Positions 34,145 to 43,643 are shown, counted from the first letter of the stretch. The stretch: DNA of 64,000 nt from Salipiger mangrovisoli (GCF_015223355.1 NZ_JADFFK010000009.1:1-64000); one strand, 5' to 3'. Notes: generated by a model from the letters alone, not told the origin. Numbers and translations: made by a program.

Positions 34145-34205
34145 TCAATGGGTCCTGAGCCTGCCGAACATGATCTCGATCCGGTTACGGCGTCGATAGT
34201 TGACT
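34145..34205 (-). pseudogene. Possible IS5-family transposase scrap
   Basis: The minus strand reads NYRRRNRIEIMFGRL followed shortly by a stop at 34145. R-R-x-R-I-E-(I/R)-M-F-(G/A)-R-L is the conserved C-terminal signature of IS5-type DDE transposases. The residues before and after do not continue the family pattern, so only a fragment of about 50 bases survives. It directly abuts the 3' end of the LysR gene. Confidence 0.45.
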
Positions 34206-34259
34206 TGCCGCCTACACCTGGCCAGGTGGCGCAGCGTCCGAAAAACCTCGAGCCTCCAG

Positions 34260-35174
34260 TCAACTTGTCCCGCTTCCCCGCGCCATGCGTTTGGCCGCGC
34301 CCTTGAGCCAATCCAGCAGTTGAGCGACGGCCGGGCGCATCCCATGGCGCCCCAGGTGCACCGCATGGATGATGCTTTCGGTCGGGCGGAGGTCCAGGGT
34401 CACCAGATCGAGGCGACCTAGGGCGAGATCCTCCTCGACATAGGTCCGGGGCACGATCCCCATGCCAAGGCCCTCAAGGATCGAGGCGCGCAGGATCGAG
34501 ATGTCGTCGGCGATCAGCCGGGGCTCCAGGGGCAGGTCATGCAGGGCGCCATCGGCGTCTCTCAGGCGCCAGTGGCTTCGCCCGGAAAGCCCATCCCAGG
34601 CGATGGCCGGAACCGTCTTCAACGTCTCTTCCAGCGTCGGGCCGAGATGTTTTCGCCATCGCGGATGCACGACGATCACGCGCTCCATCCGCAAGAGGCT
34701 GACAGGGACGAAATCCAGCGGGTAATCCTGCCGTGACCGCGCCCGGATGACGAAGTCCACCGACTCGTGGCGCAGATCGACCTCGCGGTTCGACACCTCC
34801 ATCTGCAGCCGGACCTTCGGTGCCTGCATCTGGAACTCGAGGATCGCCTCGCCCAATCCAAGCTGCAACAAGGAGGGGGGGATCGCGATCCGGACAAGCC
34901 CCCGAGGCTCCGGCTGCTCTGAATCGACCATGGACACAGCTTCGTCTATCTGCGCGAGAAGATCGTCGCACCGCGCGAAGAGCTCGGCCCCGGCTTCGGT
35001 CAGGCGGAAGCTGCGCCGACTGCGCTCGATCAGGCGGACACCCAGCTCTTCCTCCAGCGAGATGACATTGCGGCTGAGAGTTGCGCGGGACTGGCCGGTC
35101 GCGCGCTCCGCCGCCGCGTATCCGCCCGCCCTTGCCACGTCTCTGAAGGCCGCCAACGCATTCAGGTTCCGCAT
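34260..35174 (-). CDS. LysR family transcriptional regulator
   Basis: The 304-residue protein has the LysR helix-turn-helix (residues about 3-60: LNALAAFRDVARAGGYAAAE, then SRATLSRNVISLEEELGVRL) and a periplasmic-binding-like effector domain (about 88-290). It is divergent from the quinone-reductase-like gene. The 129-bp spacer holds TCTATTTTAGA (35241-35251), a palindrome that could be part of its operator. It most likely controls the three-gene redox cassette to its right. Its end touches a possible transposase scrap, which suggests the cassette arrived with mobile DNA. Confidence 0.9.
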   Translation of the reverse strand: MRNLNALAAFRDVARAGGYAAAERATGQSRATLSRNVISLEEELGVRLIERSRRSFRLTEAGAELFARCDDLLAQIDEAVSMVDSEQPEPRGLVRIAIPPSLLQLGLGEAILEFQMQAPKVRLQMEVSNREVDLRHESVDFVIRARSRQDYPLDFVPVSLLRMERVIVVHPRWRKHLGPTLEETLKTVPAIAWDGLSGRSHWRLRDADGALHDLPLEPRLIADDISILRASILEGLGMGIVPRTYVEEDLALGRLDLVTLDLRPTESIIHAVHLGRHGMRPAVAQLLDWLKGAAKRMARGSGTS

Positions 35175-35303
35175 GACCACCCCATGTGTTTCATTTTCAA
35201 GACAGAGTGGACCTTTTCACCCCATTTATCCAGCAGTGTCTCTATTTTAGATAATCCTCACGTTCAACGCGGCTCTGGGCCGTCGAAACAGAGGAATGAG
35301 ACA

Positions 35304-36203
35304 ATGCAGAGCACGATCCTGATTGCCCGCGAATACGGCACGCCCGACGTCCTCGAATTCTTTGACCAGGCGCTCCCCGAGCTTGCCGCCGGCATGGCGC
35401 GCATCAAGGTCAAGGCTGCCGGGATCAATCCGATCGATGCCCGCCGGATGACCGGTGAGTTTCGTCACGCCGCCCTGCCTCAGGGGTTTGGCACGGAGTT
35501 TGCCGGTGTCATCGTCGATCTGCCCGCCGGCGCCAGCCATTGGGCCACCGGTGACGAGGTTCTCGGGTCCGGCGCCGGCTTCACCCATGCCACGGTCATC
35601 GATGTGCCGCTTTCCAATCTCGTGGCGCGTCCGGCGAACATCGACTGGCCCGTGGCGGGCTCTCTTGCAGGGGTCGCGCAGACGGCCATGACGATCCTGG
35701 ACGAGATCGGCGATGTCCGGTCCTTGCTGATCCACGGTGGCTCCGGCGGCGTGGGCTCGATCACGATCCAGATCGCCCGCGCGCGCGGGATCGAGGTGGT
35801 CGCCACGGCCTCGGCACGCAATCTGGGCTACCTGGCTGAGCTCGGCGCGACCCCGGTTGAATACGGTCCCGGACTGGTCGCGCGCCTTGAAGCGGTACAT
35901 CCCGCGCTCTTCGATGCCTCGCTCGACATGTCCGGCACGGAAGAGGCGACGCAGGCGTCGCTGGCACGAGTCAGGCCGGATGGGCTGATCGGCTCCATCG
36001 CCGGCACTCCCCCGTCTTCGGAACGGGTCCAGGCCCTCTGGACCAAACGCAGCCCTGCCAAGCTGAAGGCCGTCGTCGATGGCGTCGCGGCGGGCCGGTT
36101 CCGCTGGGAGGTCAGCAAGACCTTCCCCTTCAGCGATGCAGCCGATGCCTATGGCGCGATCCTCGGGGGGCATACCCGCGGCAAAAGCGCTCTCGTCTTC
36201 TGA
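35304..36203 (+). CDS. Zinc-independent MDR oxidoreductase (quinone-reductase type)
   Basis: The 299-residue protein belongs to the medium-chain dehydrogenase/reductase superfamily, quinone oxidoreductase branch. It has an N-terminal GroES-like domain (IKVKAAGINPIDARRM, GTEFAGVIVD) and a nucleotide fold with GGSGGVGSITIQIA near residue 150. No zinc-binding Cys/His set is seen. It likely reduces quinones or enones with NADPH. GAGG precedes ATG 35304. First gene of the cassette divergent from lysR. Confidence 0.88.
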   Translation: MQSTILIAREYGTPDVLEFFDQALPELAAGMARIKVKAAGINPIDARRMTGEFRHAALPQGFGTEFAGVIVDLPAGASHWATGDEVLGSGAGFTHATVIDVPLSNLVARPANIDWPVAGSLAGVAQTAMTILDEIGDVRSLLIHGGSGGVGSITIQIARARGIEVVATASARNLGYLAELGATPVEYGPGLVARLEAVHPALFDASLDMSGTEEATQASLARVRPDGLIGSIAGTPPSSERVQALWTKRSPAKLKAVVDGVAAGRFRWEVSKTFPFSDAADAYGAILGGHTRGKSALVF

Positions 36204-36259
36204 TCCCCTTCACCCGATGGCCCGACGCGGCCGCCGATACCCCTGAATTGGAGAACCCC

Positions 36260-36748
36260 ATGTCCACAAGAGCCAGCAAGCTCGACAACACCATCTTCGC
36301 CGGCCATCTGCTGTCAGGCCCCTACGAGCGCGTGTTCCTCGCCCCGGGTCAGGAAGGGCGGTACATCCGCAACTACATCGATTTCTACGACGGCATTGTC
36401 GAATATGACTTCCGGATCGCCGAATACTTCAACCTGCGCGTGGTTGGCCTGCAATCCGTTCTGGGCCATGTCTCGCTGGTGGTGATCGAACCGGAAAACT
36501 TCGAGAAGCTTCCGGCGTTCATCCGCGACACGCAGATGATGTATGTCGTGGACTCGATCGAAGCGGTCTACGAGATCGCCCGCGCGAAGGGCATTCCCAT
36601 CCTGCAGCCGCGCACCGAGAACATCATGGGGGCGCAGGGCCGTCTGGAACTCGCTCCCGGCTACATCACGGAACTGGCCGAAGCCACGAACACGGCGCTT
36701 TTCGATCCCAAGGTCGAGAGCATGGGCCTGCCCGCCTCGCAGGCCTGA
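36260..36748 (+). CDS. Possible VOC-fold protein
   Basis: The 162-residue protein has a central part (about 45-130) with the alternating strand-helix pattern of glyoxalase/VOC domains, including LQSVLGHVSLVVIEPENFE and MMYVVDSIEAVYEIARAKGI. Metal ligands are not obvious. I would not assign a reaction. GGAG seven bases ahead supports ATG 36260. It lies 56 bp after the MDR gene and before the WrbA-like gene, pointing to a role in the same redox or detoxification pathway. Confidence 0.6.
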   Translation: MSTRASKLDNTIFAGHLLSGPYERVFLAPGQEGRYIRNYIDFYDGIVEYDFRIAEYFNLRVVGLQSVLGHVSLVVIEPENFEKLPAFIRDTQMMYVVDSIEAVYEIARAKGIPILQPRTENIMGAQGRLELAPGYITELAEATNTALFDPKVESMGLPASQA

Positions 36749-36894
36749 AACTCACGCAGCAATGCGCGCCTGCCGCACGAGCAGCCGCGCAGTCTCTCCC
36801 TTTCCCAAAGTCTCGGTTCCCTGTCCGGCCCCCTGGGGCAAGGCGACGTCGTGACCGGGTCTGACGCCATCCCCATTCATCAGGAAATCCCATC

Positions 36895-37488
36895 ATGACA
36901 CCTCCCAAGATCACCGTGCTCTACTACTCGACCTACGGGACCAATCATCAGATTGCGCTCACCGCTGCCGAAGCCGCGCGCGAGGCCGGCGCGGACGTTC
37001 GCCTGCGGCGCATCGCCGAAACCGCGCCTCAGGAGGTGGTGAATTCCCAGGAGCATTGGAAAGCGCAGGCCGAACGTTCGGCCGAAATCCCGGTCGCGAC
37101 ACCGGAAGACATGGTCTGGGCCGACGGCTACTTCTTCAGCATGCCCACCCGCTTCGGCAATATCCCGAGCCAGGTGCAGGCGTTCATCGATACGCTCGGC
37201 GGCATCTGGGCCGAGGGCATGCTGGCAGACAAGACCATCACCGCGACCACAAGCGCGCTGAACGTCCATGCTGGCCAGGAGCGGACGATCCTTTCCCTGT
37301 ATGGCTCGGCGATGCACTGGGGGGCGATCATCGTGGCTCCCGGATTCACCAGCGACGCGATCTACGCGACCGGGGGCAATCCCTACGGCTATTCCACTGT
37401 GGCAGGGAAGTTCGATGACGCCGGCAAGGCGAGCGTCGCACATCAGGCCAAACGGCTGGTCGAATACACCGCGAAGCTGGTGCGTTAA
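36895..37488 (+). CDS. WrbA-like NAD(P)H:quinone oxidoreductase
   Basis: The 197-residue flavodoxin-fold protein has the FMN phosphate loop [12 protein letters not shown] (10-21), a [17 protein letters not shown] block (about 83-99) that contacts the flavin ring, and [17 protein letters not shown], all typical of WrbA-type quinone reductases, which carry out two-electron quinone reduction. The length is the family's. It is the third gene of the cassette with the MDR reductase, consistent with defence against quinones or electrophiles. Confidence 0.9.
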   Translation: MTPPKITVLYYSTYGTNHQIALTAAEAAREAGADVRLRRIAETAPQEVVNSQEHWKAQAERSAEIPVATPEDMVWADGYFFSMPTRFGNIPSQVQAFIDTLGGIWAEGMLADKTITATTSALNVHAGQERTILSLYGSAMHWGAIIVAPGFTSDAIYATGGNPYGYSTVAGKFDDAGKASVAHQAKRLVEYTAKLVR

Positions 37489-38050
37489 CGCCAACTGGAG
37501 CGTCGTTGGCGGTTGCTGCAAGACTCCTGGGCATCCGGGAGTCGCGGCGTGAAACCGGTGGGATCAGGGCCCAAGATGACGCCTGAATCTGCCCGCCACC
37601 CCGCGACGGCCGGCAAGACCTGTGACGACGCGCCGATGCGGCGCGGGTCGCTGCTCCCCTGGTCGGACGGGAACATGCCCTGGCGCGCGCCGAAAGGCGG
37701 CGGGCCGGGGCGTCCGGCAGCATGTTCCAATGCGGCCTGCCGCTCCGCCAGGCGACAGCAATGGCCCCCGGCCCTTTCGAGATGGCAGGGCTGGACTGGC
37801 CGGTCCCGGACCCCTCCACGCTCAGACGCCGACCCGAGACGAATGCCGTCCGGCGGCGAGGGGCTTGCCAGGCAGCGGGGGCGTTCACCTCGAGCCGAAG
37901 GGGCGACAGCCCTGTGCTGCCCGAGCTGCCGCCGGCGGTGGCAACTTCGACAGCTCACGGTGCCCCTCGGCGATCCCAGCGCGCGAATGCCCTGGACTGC
38001 TTGCGAACCGCGGAAGCCGACACCGACCGCGAGAGACCTCGGACCGCGCC
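37489..38050. other. GC-rich gap without a recognisable gene
   Basis: About 560 bases between the WrbA-like gene and the convergent amine oxidase gene contain several overlapping frames but none with a family match. GACTCCTGG/CCGGGAGTC (37522-37543) is a stem that may terminate the cassette transcript. The rest may be a decayed gene; I cannot name it. Confidence 0.4.
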
Positions 38051-39322
38051 TCAACGGTCCAGCCGGTCGCGCAGCCTGTAGTAGTGAATCGCGATCCCCC
38101 CGTAGATCGGATGCAGCCCGTGGAACGGCAGCGCCCGGATGTCCGGCAAGGGTGGAACCGGCAGCGCCGCGCCCTGCGCCATATGCGCCGCCATCGCCTT
38201 GCCCAGCGACACCGACAACGCCACGCCCCGCCCGTTGAAGCCGGTGGCGGCCAGCATCCCCGGCGCGGGGGCGCAAAGACGCATGCGGTGATCCGGCGTC
38301 ATCGCCACCCGGCCGAACCAGCGGTGCGAGACCTGAGATCCCGGCCCGTAGAGCGCAGCCAACTCCGCCTCCAGCGCCGCGAAATCCGACGCACGGCGCG
38401 GCGCGGCGAAACTGCCGCGGCCGCCGATCATCAGCCTGTTCTCGGGTCCCACGCGGAAATATGTCCCGACCCGCCGGATCTCCGAGACGCAGGCACCGCC
38501 GGGCAGGATGCGCGCAAGCTGCGCCTCCGAAAGCGGCTCGGTGGCGATCTGGAAGCTGTGCGCCGGCACCACGGCGCGCGACAGCGCCTGGTGGAGTCCG
38601 CCCGGTGTGTAGGCGTTGGTCGCGAGGATCACCTGCTCGGCCAAGACCTCGATCCCGCCCGCGAGCCGGGCGCGCCAGAGACCGCCCGCGCGCGTCAGCG
38701 CCTCGACCGGCGCGCCCGCGTGCAGCCGCGCCCCGGCCGCCTGCGCCGCGCGCGCCAGCCCATGGGCCAGCTTCAGCGGATGCAGCTTGCCCGCCCGTCG
38801 GTCGATCCAGCCGCCCTTGAATGCCGCCGTGCCGGTCGCCTTTTCCATCGCCGCCGCATCCAGCCACGCGACATCGGCCCCGCGTGCCTGCCATTGCGCC
38901 ATGCGTGCCTGTAGCCCGGCGAGGTGCACCGTCTTGTTGCCCGCCTGGATCCAGCCACCGCGCACCGCGTCGCACGCGATGCCGAGCCGCGCCACCAGCG
39001 CAAAGAGCGTGTCTGCCGTGCCGCCCGCGAAAGCGGTCGCCTGCGGCCCCCAGAGCGCATCGAGCGTGTCGGGGTCGTCCTTCAGACCGGGGATCACCTG
39101 CCCGCCGTTGCGCCCGGACGCGCCGAATCCCGCCTGCTCGGCCTCGAGCAGGACGACCTCTGCCCCGGCCTCGGCCAGGTGCAACGCGGACGACAGGCCC
39201 TGGAAACCGCCGCCGACCACCAGCACGTCCGCGCGGGTGCTCTCGCGCAGCGGCGGCAGATCGGGGGCGGCGGTCGCGGTCGCGGCCCAGATCGATTGCA
39301 GGGTCAGCGGATTGGGGGTCAT
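38051..39322 (-). CDS. FAD-dependent amine oxidoreductase, PuuB/DadA-like
   Basis: The 423-residue protein is a D-amino-acid-oxidase-type flavoprotein: Rossmann ADVLVVGGGFQGLSSALHL (31-49), GASGRNGGQVIPG (about 67-79), C-terminal TGFNGRGVALSVSLGKAMA. The GASGRNGGQ version is that of gamma-glutamylputrescine oxidase (PuuB) and related amine oxidases. It would oxidise a primary or secondary amine to an aldehyde plus ammonia or amine. It is divergent from the monooxygenase gene over a 277-bp spacer carrying a TTAGG-N5-CCTA palindrome. The exact substrate is open. Confidence 0.87.
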   Translation of the reverse strand: MTPNPLTLQSIWAATATAAPDLPPLRESTRADVLVVGGGFQGLSSALHLAEAGAEVVLLEAEQAGFGASGRNGGQVIPGLKDDPDTLDALWGPQATAFAGGTADTLFALVARLGIACDAVRGGWIQAGNKTVHLAGLQARMAQWQARGADVAWLDAAAMEKATGTAAFKGGWIDRRAGKLHPLKLAHGLARAAQAAGARLHAGAPVEALTRAGGLWRARLAGGIEVLAEQVILATNAYTPGGLHQALSRAVVPAHSFQIATEPLSEAQLARILPGGACVSEIRRVGTYFRVGPENRLMIGGRGSFAAPRRASDFAALEAELAALYGPGSQVSHRWFGRVAMTPDHRMRLCAPAPGMLAATGFNGRGVALSVSLGKAMAAHMAQGAALPVPPLPDIRALPFHGLHPIYGGIAIHYYRLRDRLDR

Positions 39323-39485
39323 CTGGCGACTCCATCGAGTCGGCTCGAAGACGGGACTTGCGTCTTTTCAGCCGGATTTGCGCTGCGCCTACAGAAGCTT
39401 GCACGCGCCCCTTCGGTCAAGCGACGCGATGTTCGGCGTGCGCGCTCGGGCCGGATTGCGCGCCCGGCGCCACCTCGGCGGGCAA

Positions 39486-39510
39486 ATGGGTTAGGAAAAT
39501 CCTATCCCAT
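39486..39510. promoter_or_regulatory. Palindromic operator candidate, site 1
   Basis: The arms ATGGGTTAGGA / TCCTATCCCAT match with one mismatch around a 3-base centre. The core TTAGG-N5-CCTA(T) is shared with sites at 42491 and 43536. It has the T-N11-A layout of LysR sites and lies between the divergent amine oxidase and monooxygenase genes. Confidence 0.6.
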
Positions 39511-39599
39511 GCTGTCGAAGGAATTTCTTTTCGCTTACCCGAACTGGCGTCAGGTTCCCGGTGACCCTGATGCCGGATACCCCATGGAAGGACATGCCG

Positions 39600-40868
39600 A
39601 TGCCCATTGAACAGACCGACGTTCTCGTGATCGGTGCCGGCCAGGCCGGTATCGCCGCCAGCGAGCACCTGAGCCTTCACGGCATTCGCCACATCGTGCT
39701 CGAGCGCAAGCGCATCGCCGAGCGCTGGCGCTCGGAGCGCTGGGACTCGCTGGTCGCCAATGGTCCGGCCTGGCATGACCGCTTCCCCGGACTGGATTTC
39801 GCGGGCGACCCCGAGGCCTTTGTGCCCAAGGAGGCGGTCGCCGATTATTTCGAGGCCTATGCGAAGAAGATCGATGCCCCGGTGCGCTGCGGCGTCGAGG
39901 TGACCCGCGTCACGCGACTTTCTGGCCGCCCCGGCTTCCGCGTCGAGACCAGCGCGGGGCCGATCGAGGCGGGCCAGGTGATCTCGGCCACCGGGGCCTT
40001 CCAGACTCCTTCGATCCCGCCGCTGGTGCCGCAGACCTCCGGGCTGACGCAGATCCATTCCAGCCAGTACCGCAACCCCGCGCAGTTGCCCGAGGGCGCC
40101 GTCCTGGTGGTCGGCGCGGGCTCTTCGGGCGTGCAGATCGCCGACGAACTGCTGGCCGCGGGGCGCGAGGTCTATCTTTCGGTCGGCCCGCACGACCGTC
40201 CGCCGCGGGCCTACCGGGGCCGCGATTTCGTCTGGTGGCTGGGTGTTCTGAACAAGTGGGACGCCGAGGCGAACCCAGCCTCCGAGCACACCACCATCGC
40301 CGTCAGCGGCGCGCATGGCGGGGTGACGGTCGATTTCCGCCGGTTGGCCGCACGCGGCATGGTGCTGCTCGGCCGGACCGAGGGCTTCGAGGCCGGGACG
40401 ATGCGCTTTTCGCAGGACCTCGCGGCAAACATCGCGGCGGGCGACGCCAACTACCTGTCGCTGCTCGACGAGGCCGACGCCTATGTCGCCGCCAACGGGC
40501 TGGACCTGCCGGAAGAGCCCGAGGCGCGGGTCATCGGCGCCGATCCGGCCTGCATGACCGATCCGGTGCTGTCGCTGGACCTTGCCGCGGCGGGGGTTAC
40601 CACGATCCTCTGGGCCACGGGCTTCACCAGCGACTACGGCTGGCTGCCAGCCGAGGCTGTGGATGCCGGCGGCAAGCCGCGCCACCAGCGCGGCGTCGGC
40701 GCGGTGCCCGGTGTCTATTTCCTTGGCCTGCCCTGGCAGTCGCGGCGCGGCTCGTCGTTCATCTGGGGCGTCTGGCACGATGCGAAATACGTCGCCGATC
40801 ATATCGCCAAGCAGCGTGGCTACCTCGCCTATGCGCCAACACGGCAGCCCGTGACCGAGCCCGCCTGA
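39600..40868 (+). CDS. Flavin-containing monooxygenase-like protein
   Basis: The 422-residue protein has an FAD motif VLVIGAGQAGIAASEHL (about 8-24) and a second dinucleotide motif VLVVGAGSSGVQIADEL (about 168-184), the layout of FMO/CzcO-type NADPH flavoproteins. These oxygenate nitrogen or sulfur in small molecules. ATG 39600 is preferred since GGAAGGA lies at a good distance; ATG 39594 is close by. A strong hairpin follows at 40892. With the aldehyde dehydrogenase and amine dehydrogenase nearby it may N-oxygenate or open an amine substrate. Confidence 0.82.
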   Translation: MPIEQTDVLVIGAGQAGIAASEHLSLHGIRHIVLERKRIAERWRSERWDSLVANGPAWHDRFPGLDFAGDPEAFVPKEAVADYFEAYAKKIDAPVRCGVEVTRVTRLSGRPGFRVETSAGPIEAGQVISATGAFQTPSIPPLVPQTSGLTQIHSSQYRNPAQLPEGAVLVVGAGSSGVQIADELLAAGREVYLSVGPHDRPPRAYRGRDFVWWLGVLNKWDAEANPASEHTTIAVSGAHGGVTVDFRRLAARGMVLLGRTEGFEAGTMRFSQDLAANIAAGDANYLSLLDEADAYVAANGLDLPEEPEARVIGADPACMTDPVLSLDLAAAGVTTILWATGFTSDYGWLPAEAVDAGGKPRHQRGVGAVPGVYFLGLPWQSRRGSSFIWGVWHDAKYVADHIAKQRGYLAYAPTRQPVTEPA

Positions 40869-40891
40869 CCCACCCTCCCCCGACGGCCATG

Positions 40892-40919
40892 CGCCCGGAA
40901 GGTTCCATCCTTCCGGGCG
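40892..40919 (+). terminator. Hairpin between monooxygenase and aldehyde dehydrogenase genes
   Basis: Perfect 11-bp arms CGCCCGGAAGG / CCTTCCGGGCG with a 6-base loop. No T-tract follows, so it may act as a processing or stabilising stem rather than a full stop within the operon. Confidence 0.55.
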
Positions 40920-40980
40920 AACTGCCGTCCGACCCGCACGGTCCAAAACCGCCCGCAAGACCGACACTCCGGAGACCCCA

Positions 40981-42462
40981 ATGCAGACCCTCTCTCACTA
41001 CACCTCCCGCGCCGCCGCCCTGAACTTCCGCACGGAGGCTTGGATCGGCGGGCGCTACGTGCCAGCCGCCTCCGGCGCGCGCTTCGAGACCGTCAACCCC
41101 GCCACCGCCGAGGTCCTGACGGATGTGGCCCGCGGCGGGGCCGAAGACATCGACCGCGCCGTCGCCGCCGCCCGCGCCGCCTTCGAGGACCGTCGCTGGG
41201 CCGGCAAGACACCCGCAGAGCGCAAGGAAGTCCTGCTGCGCCTCGCCACCCTGCTGCGCGAGAACCTCGAGGAATTCGCGCTTCTCGACACGCTCGACAT
41301 GGGCAAGCCGATCTGGGAGACGGTCAACGTCGATGCCCCCGGTTCGGCGCATTTCTTCCAGTGGCACGCCGAGGCGATCGACAAGCTCTACGACGAGGTG
41401 GCCCCGACCGGCGGGCGCGATCTGGCGCTGATCCGCCGCGTGCCGCTCGGCGTCGTCGGCGCGGTGGTGCCGTGGAATTTCCCGCTCGACATGGCGACGT
41501 GGAAGCTGGCCCCGGCGCTGGCGGCGGGCAACTCGGTGGTGCTGAAACCCGCCGAGCAGTCGCCGCTCTCGGCCCTGCGGCTTGCCGAACTGGCCGCCGA
41601 GGCGGGGCTGCCCGATGGCGTTCTCAACGTGGTGCCCGGCTTCGGCGAGGACGCAGGGCAGGCGCTCGGCCGTCACCCGGACGTCGACTGCCTGGTCTTC
41701 ACCGGCTCCACCGAGGTCGGCAAGATGTTCCAGCGCTATGCGGGCGAGAGCAACATGAAGCAGGTCTGGCTGGAGACCGGCGGCAAGAGCCCGAACCTGA
41801 TCTTCGCCGATGCCGATCTCGATGCCGCCGCGGACAAGGCCGCCTTCGGCATCTTCTTCAACCAGGGCGAGGTCTGCTCGGCCAACTCGCGGATGCTGGT
41901 GCACGAGAGCATCGCCGAGGAGATGATCGCGCGCATGAAGACCCGCGCCGAGGCCATCGTGCCGGGCAACCCTCTCGACCCCGGGACCAAGATGGGCGCC
42001 ATGGTCGATGCCCGCCACGCCGAGCGGGTCGCCGGGTTCCTCGCCTCGGGCCAGCAGGACAGCCGCCTGATCGCCGGCGGCGCGCGGCTGACGCTGGGCG
42101 GCTCGGACGCCTTCATCCAGCCGACGGTCTTTGCCGACGTGCCGCGCGACGCGCGCATCGCCCGCGAGGAGATCTTCGGCCCGGTGCTGGCGATCCAGAC
42201 CTTCAAGGACGAGGCCGAGGCCATCGCCATCGCCAATGACAGCGTCTACGGGCTGGCCGCCTCGGTCTGGACCCGCGACCTGAGCCGCGCCATGGCGGTC
42301 TCGGACGCGCTGGTCGCGGGCACGGTCTCGGTCAACACCGTGGATGCGCTCTCGGCGATGACGCCGTTCGGCGGGATGAAGCAGTCGGGCTTTGGCCGCG
42401 ACCTGTCGCTCCACTCCTTCGACAAGTATTCCGCGCTGAAGACCGTCTGGATCAGCTACTGA
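40981..42462 (+). CDS. Aldehyde dehydrogenase, PuuC-like
   Basis: The 493-residue enzyme oxidises an aldehyde to the acid with NAD(P). Seen are the nucleotide site FTGSTEVGKMFQ, the general base in LETGGKSPN, the nucleophile in FFNQGEVCSANSR (about 290-302) and the C-terminal MTPFGGMKQSGFGRD. The sequence style matches gamma-glutamyl-gamma-aminobutyraldehyde and betaine-aldehyde dehydrogenases. It would complete the conversion started by the amine oxidase or dehydrogenase of this locus. Confidence 0.9.
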   Translation: MQTLSHYTSRAAALNFRTEAWIGGRYVPAASGARFETVNPATAEVLTDVARGGAEDIDRAVAAARAAFEDRRWAGKTPAERKEVLLRLATLLRENLEEFALLDTLDMGKPIWETVNVDAPGSAHFFQWHAEAIDKLYDEVAPTGGRDLALIRRVPLGVVGAVVPWNFPLDMATWKLAPALAAGNSVVLKPAEQSPLSALRLAELAAEAGLPDGVLNVVPGFGEDAGQALGRHPDVDCLVFTGSTEVGKMFQRYAGESNMKQVWLETGGKSPNLIFADADLDAAADKAAFGIFFNQGEVCSANSRMLVHESIAEEMIARMKTRAEAIVPGNPLDPGTKMGAMVDARHAERVAGFLASGQQDSRLIAGGARLTLGGSDAFIQPTVFADVPRDARIAREEIFGPVLAIQTFKDEAEAIAIANDSVYGLAASVWTRDLSRAMAVSDALVAGTVSVNTVDALSAMTPFGGMKQSGFGRDLSLHSFDKYSALKTVWISY

Positions 42463-42490
42463 GGGTTCTGGCGCAGCGGGGCGGGGTGTA

Positions 42491-42505
42491 TTAGGAGGAA
42501 CCTAA
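42491..42505. promoter_or_regulatory. Palindromic operator candidate, site 2
   Basis: TTAGGAGGAACCTAA is a perfect TTAGG-N5-CCTAA palindrome 24 bp before the lysR start, the expected place for autoregulation. Its GGAGG centre may double as part of a distant ribosome-binding context. Confidence 0.6.
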
Positions 42506-42528
42506 CGCACCCCATCCCGGAGCAAGCC

Positions 42529-43470
42529 ATGCCCTTACGCTTTACCCTGCGCCAGATGGAATATTTCGTCGCCGTGGGCGAGTGCGGTTCGATCGCGCTC
42601 GCCGCAGAGAAGGTGAACGTATCTTCGCCGTCGATCTCGGCGGCGATCTCGCAACTCGAGGCCGAGTTCGGCCTGCAGCTCTTCATCCGCCGCCACGCCC
42701 ACGGCCTGTCGCTGACCCAGGGCGGGGCGCGCTTCATGACCGTGGCGAAGGAGCTGCTCGACAAGGCAGCATCGCTCGGCGATCTGGCCAACGACATCTC
42801 GGGCCAGGTGCGCGGCCCGCTCAACGTCGGCTGCCTGCTGACCTTCGCGCAGATCGTGCTGCCGCAGCTGCGCCGCAGCTTCGTCGACGCCTGGCCCGAG
42901 GTCGAGTTCCACCAGTTCGAGCGCGACCAGCAGGAACTCTTCGACGCGCTGCGCTCGGCGCGCATCGACGTGGCGCTGACCTACGATCTGAACGTGCCCG
43001 CCGATCTCGAGTTCATTCCCCTGATCGAGCTGCCGCCCTTTGCCCTCGTCCACGAGGAGCACGAGCTGGCGCATCTCGACAGCGTCACCCCCGCCGAGCT
43101 GGCCGATTACCCGATGGTGCTGCTCGACCTGCCGATGAGCGGCGACTATTTCCTGTCGTTCTTCACCAAGCTCGGCATCACCCCGATGATCGCCGAGCGC
43201 ACCCGCGACATCGCCGTCATGCGCTCGCTGGTGGCCAATGGCTTCGGCTACGGCATGGGCAACACCCACCCGGCGACCGAGCTTGCCCCCGATGGCCGCC
43301 GCCTGCGCTTCATCCCGATGACCGGCCCGGTGCGCAGCCTCAACCTCGGGCTGCTGATGAGCGAGGGGGCGCGGGGCTCGCGCACGGTGCGCGCCTTCAT
43401 CGAGCACGCTCAGGCCGAGATCACCGAAACCCGCGCGCCGGGGCTGCAAGTTCGGCCCAAGATTGCGTGA
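42529..43470 (+). CDS. LysR family regulator of the amine locus
   Basis: The 313-residue protein has the LysR helix-turn-helix (about 5-62: RQMEYFVAVGECGSIALAAE, then SPSISAAISQLEAEFGLQL) and an effector domain from about 92. It sits inside the gene cluster it probably controls, between the aldehyde dehydrogenase and the TMADH-like gene. Matching palindromes occur before itself, before the monooxygenase and before the dehydrogenase. The effector is probably the transported amine or a breakdown product. Confidence 0.9.
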   Translation: MPLRFTLRQMEYFVAVGECGSIALAAEKVNVSSPSISAAISQLEAEFGLQLFIRRHAHGLSLTQGGARFMTVAKELLDKAASLGDLANDISGQVRGPLNVGCLLTFAQIVLPQLRRSFVDAWPEVEFHQFERDQQELFDALRSARIDVALTYDLNVPADLEFIPLIELPPFALVHEEHELAHLDSVTPAELADYPMVLLDLPMSGDYFLSFFTKLGITPMIAERTRDIAVMRSLVANGFGYGMGNTHPATELAPDGRRLRFIPMTGPVRSLNLGLLMSEGARGSRTVRAFIEHAQAEITETRAPGLQVRPKIA

Positions 43471-43535
43471 CGCGGTTTATCCCCCGCGATTCAGAAACGC
43501 ATATTTCCTTGGCATAAAGCCGCTTTAATCAGCCA

Positions 43536-43550
43536 TTAGCCTGAGCCTAA
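43536..43550. promoter_or_regulatory. Palindromic operator candidate, site 3
   Basis: TTAGCCTGAGCCTAA differs by one base from TTAGG-N5-CCTAA. It lies 94 bp upstream of the TMADH-like start, in the promoter region of the dehydrogenase-transporter operon. Confidence 0.5.
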
Positions 43551-43643
43551 CTCAAGCTTCCAGAAGGTATAATTTACGCGAAGCCCGCACCGAACGATCA
43601 ACACTCCAGCCCGGCAACACAATAAGCCGCCAAGGAGAAGACG

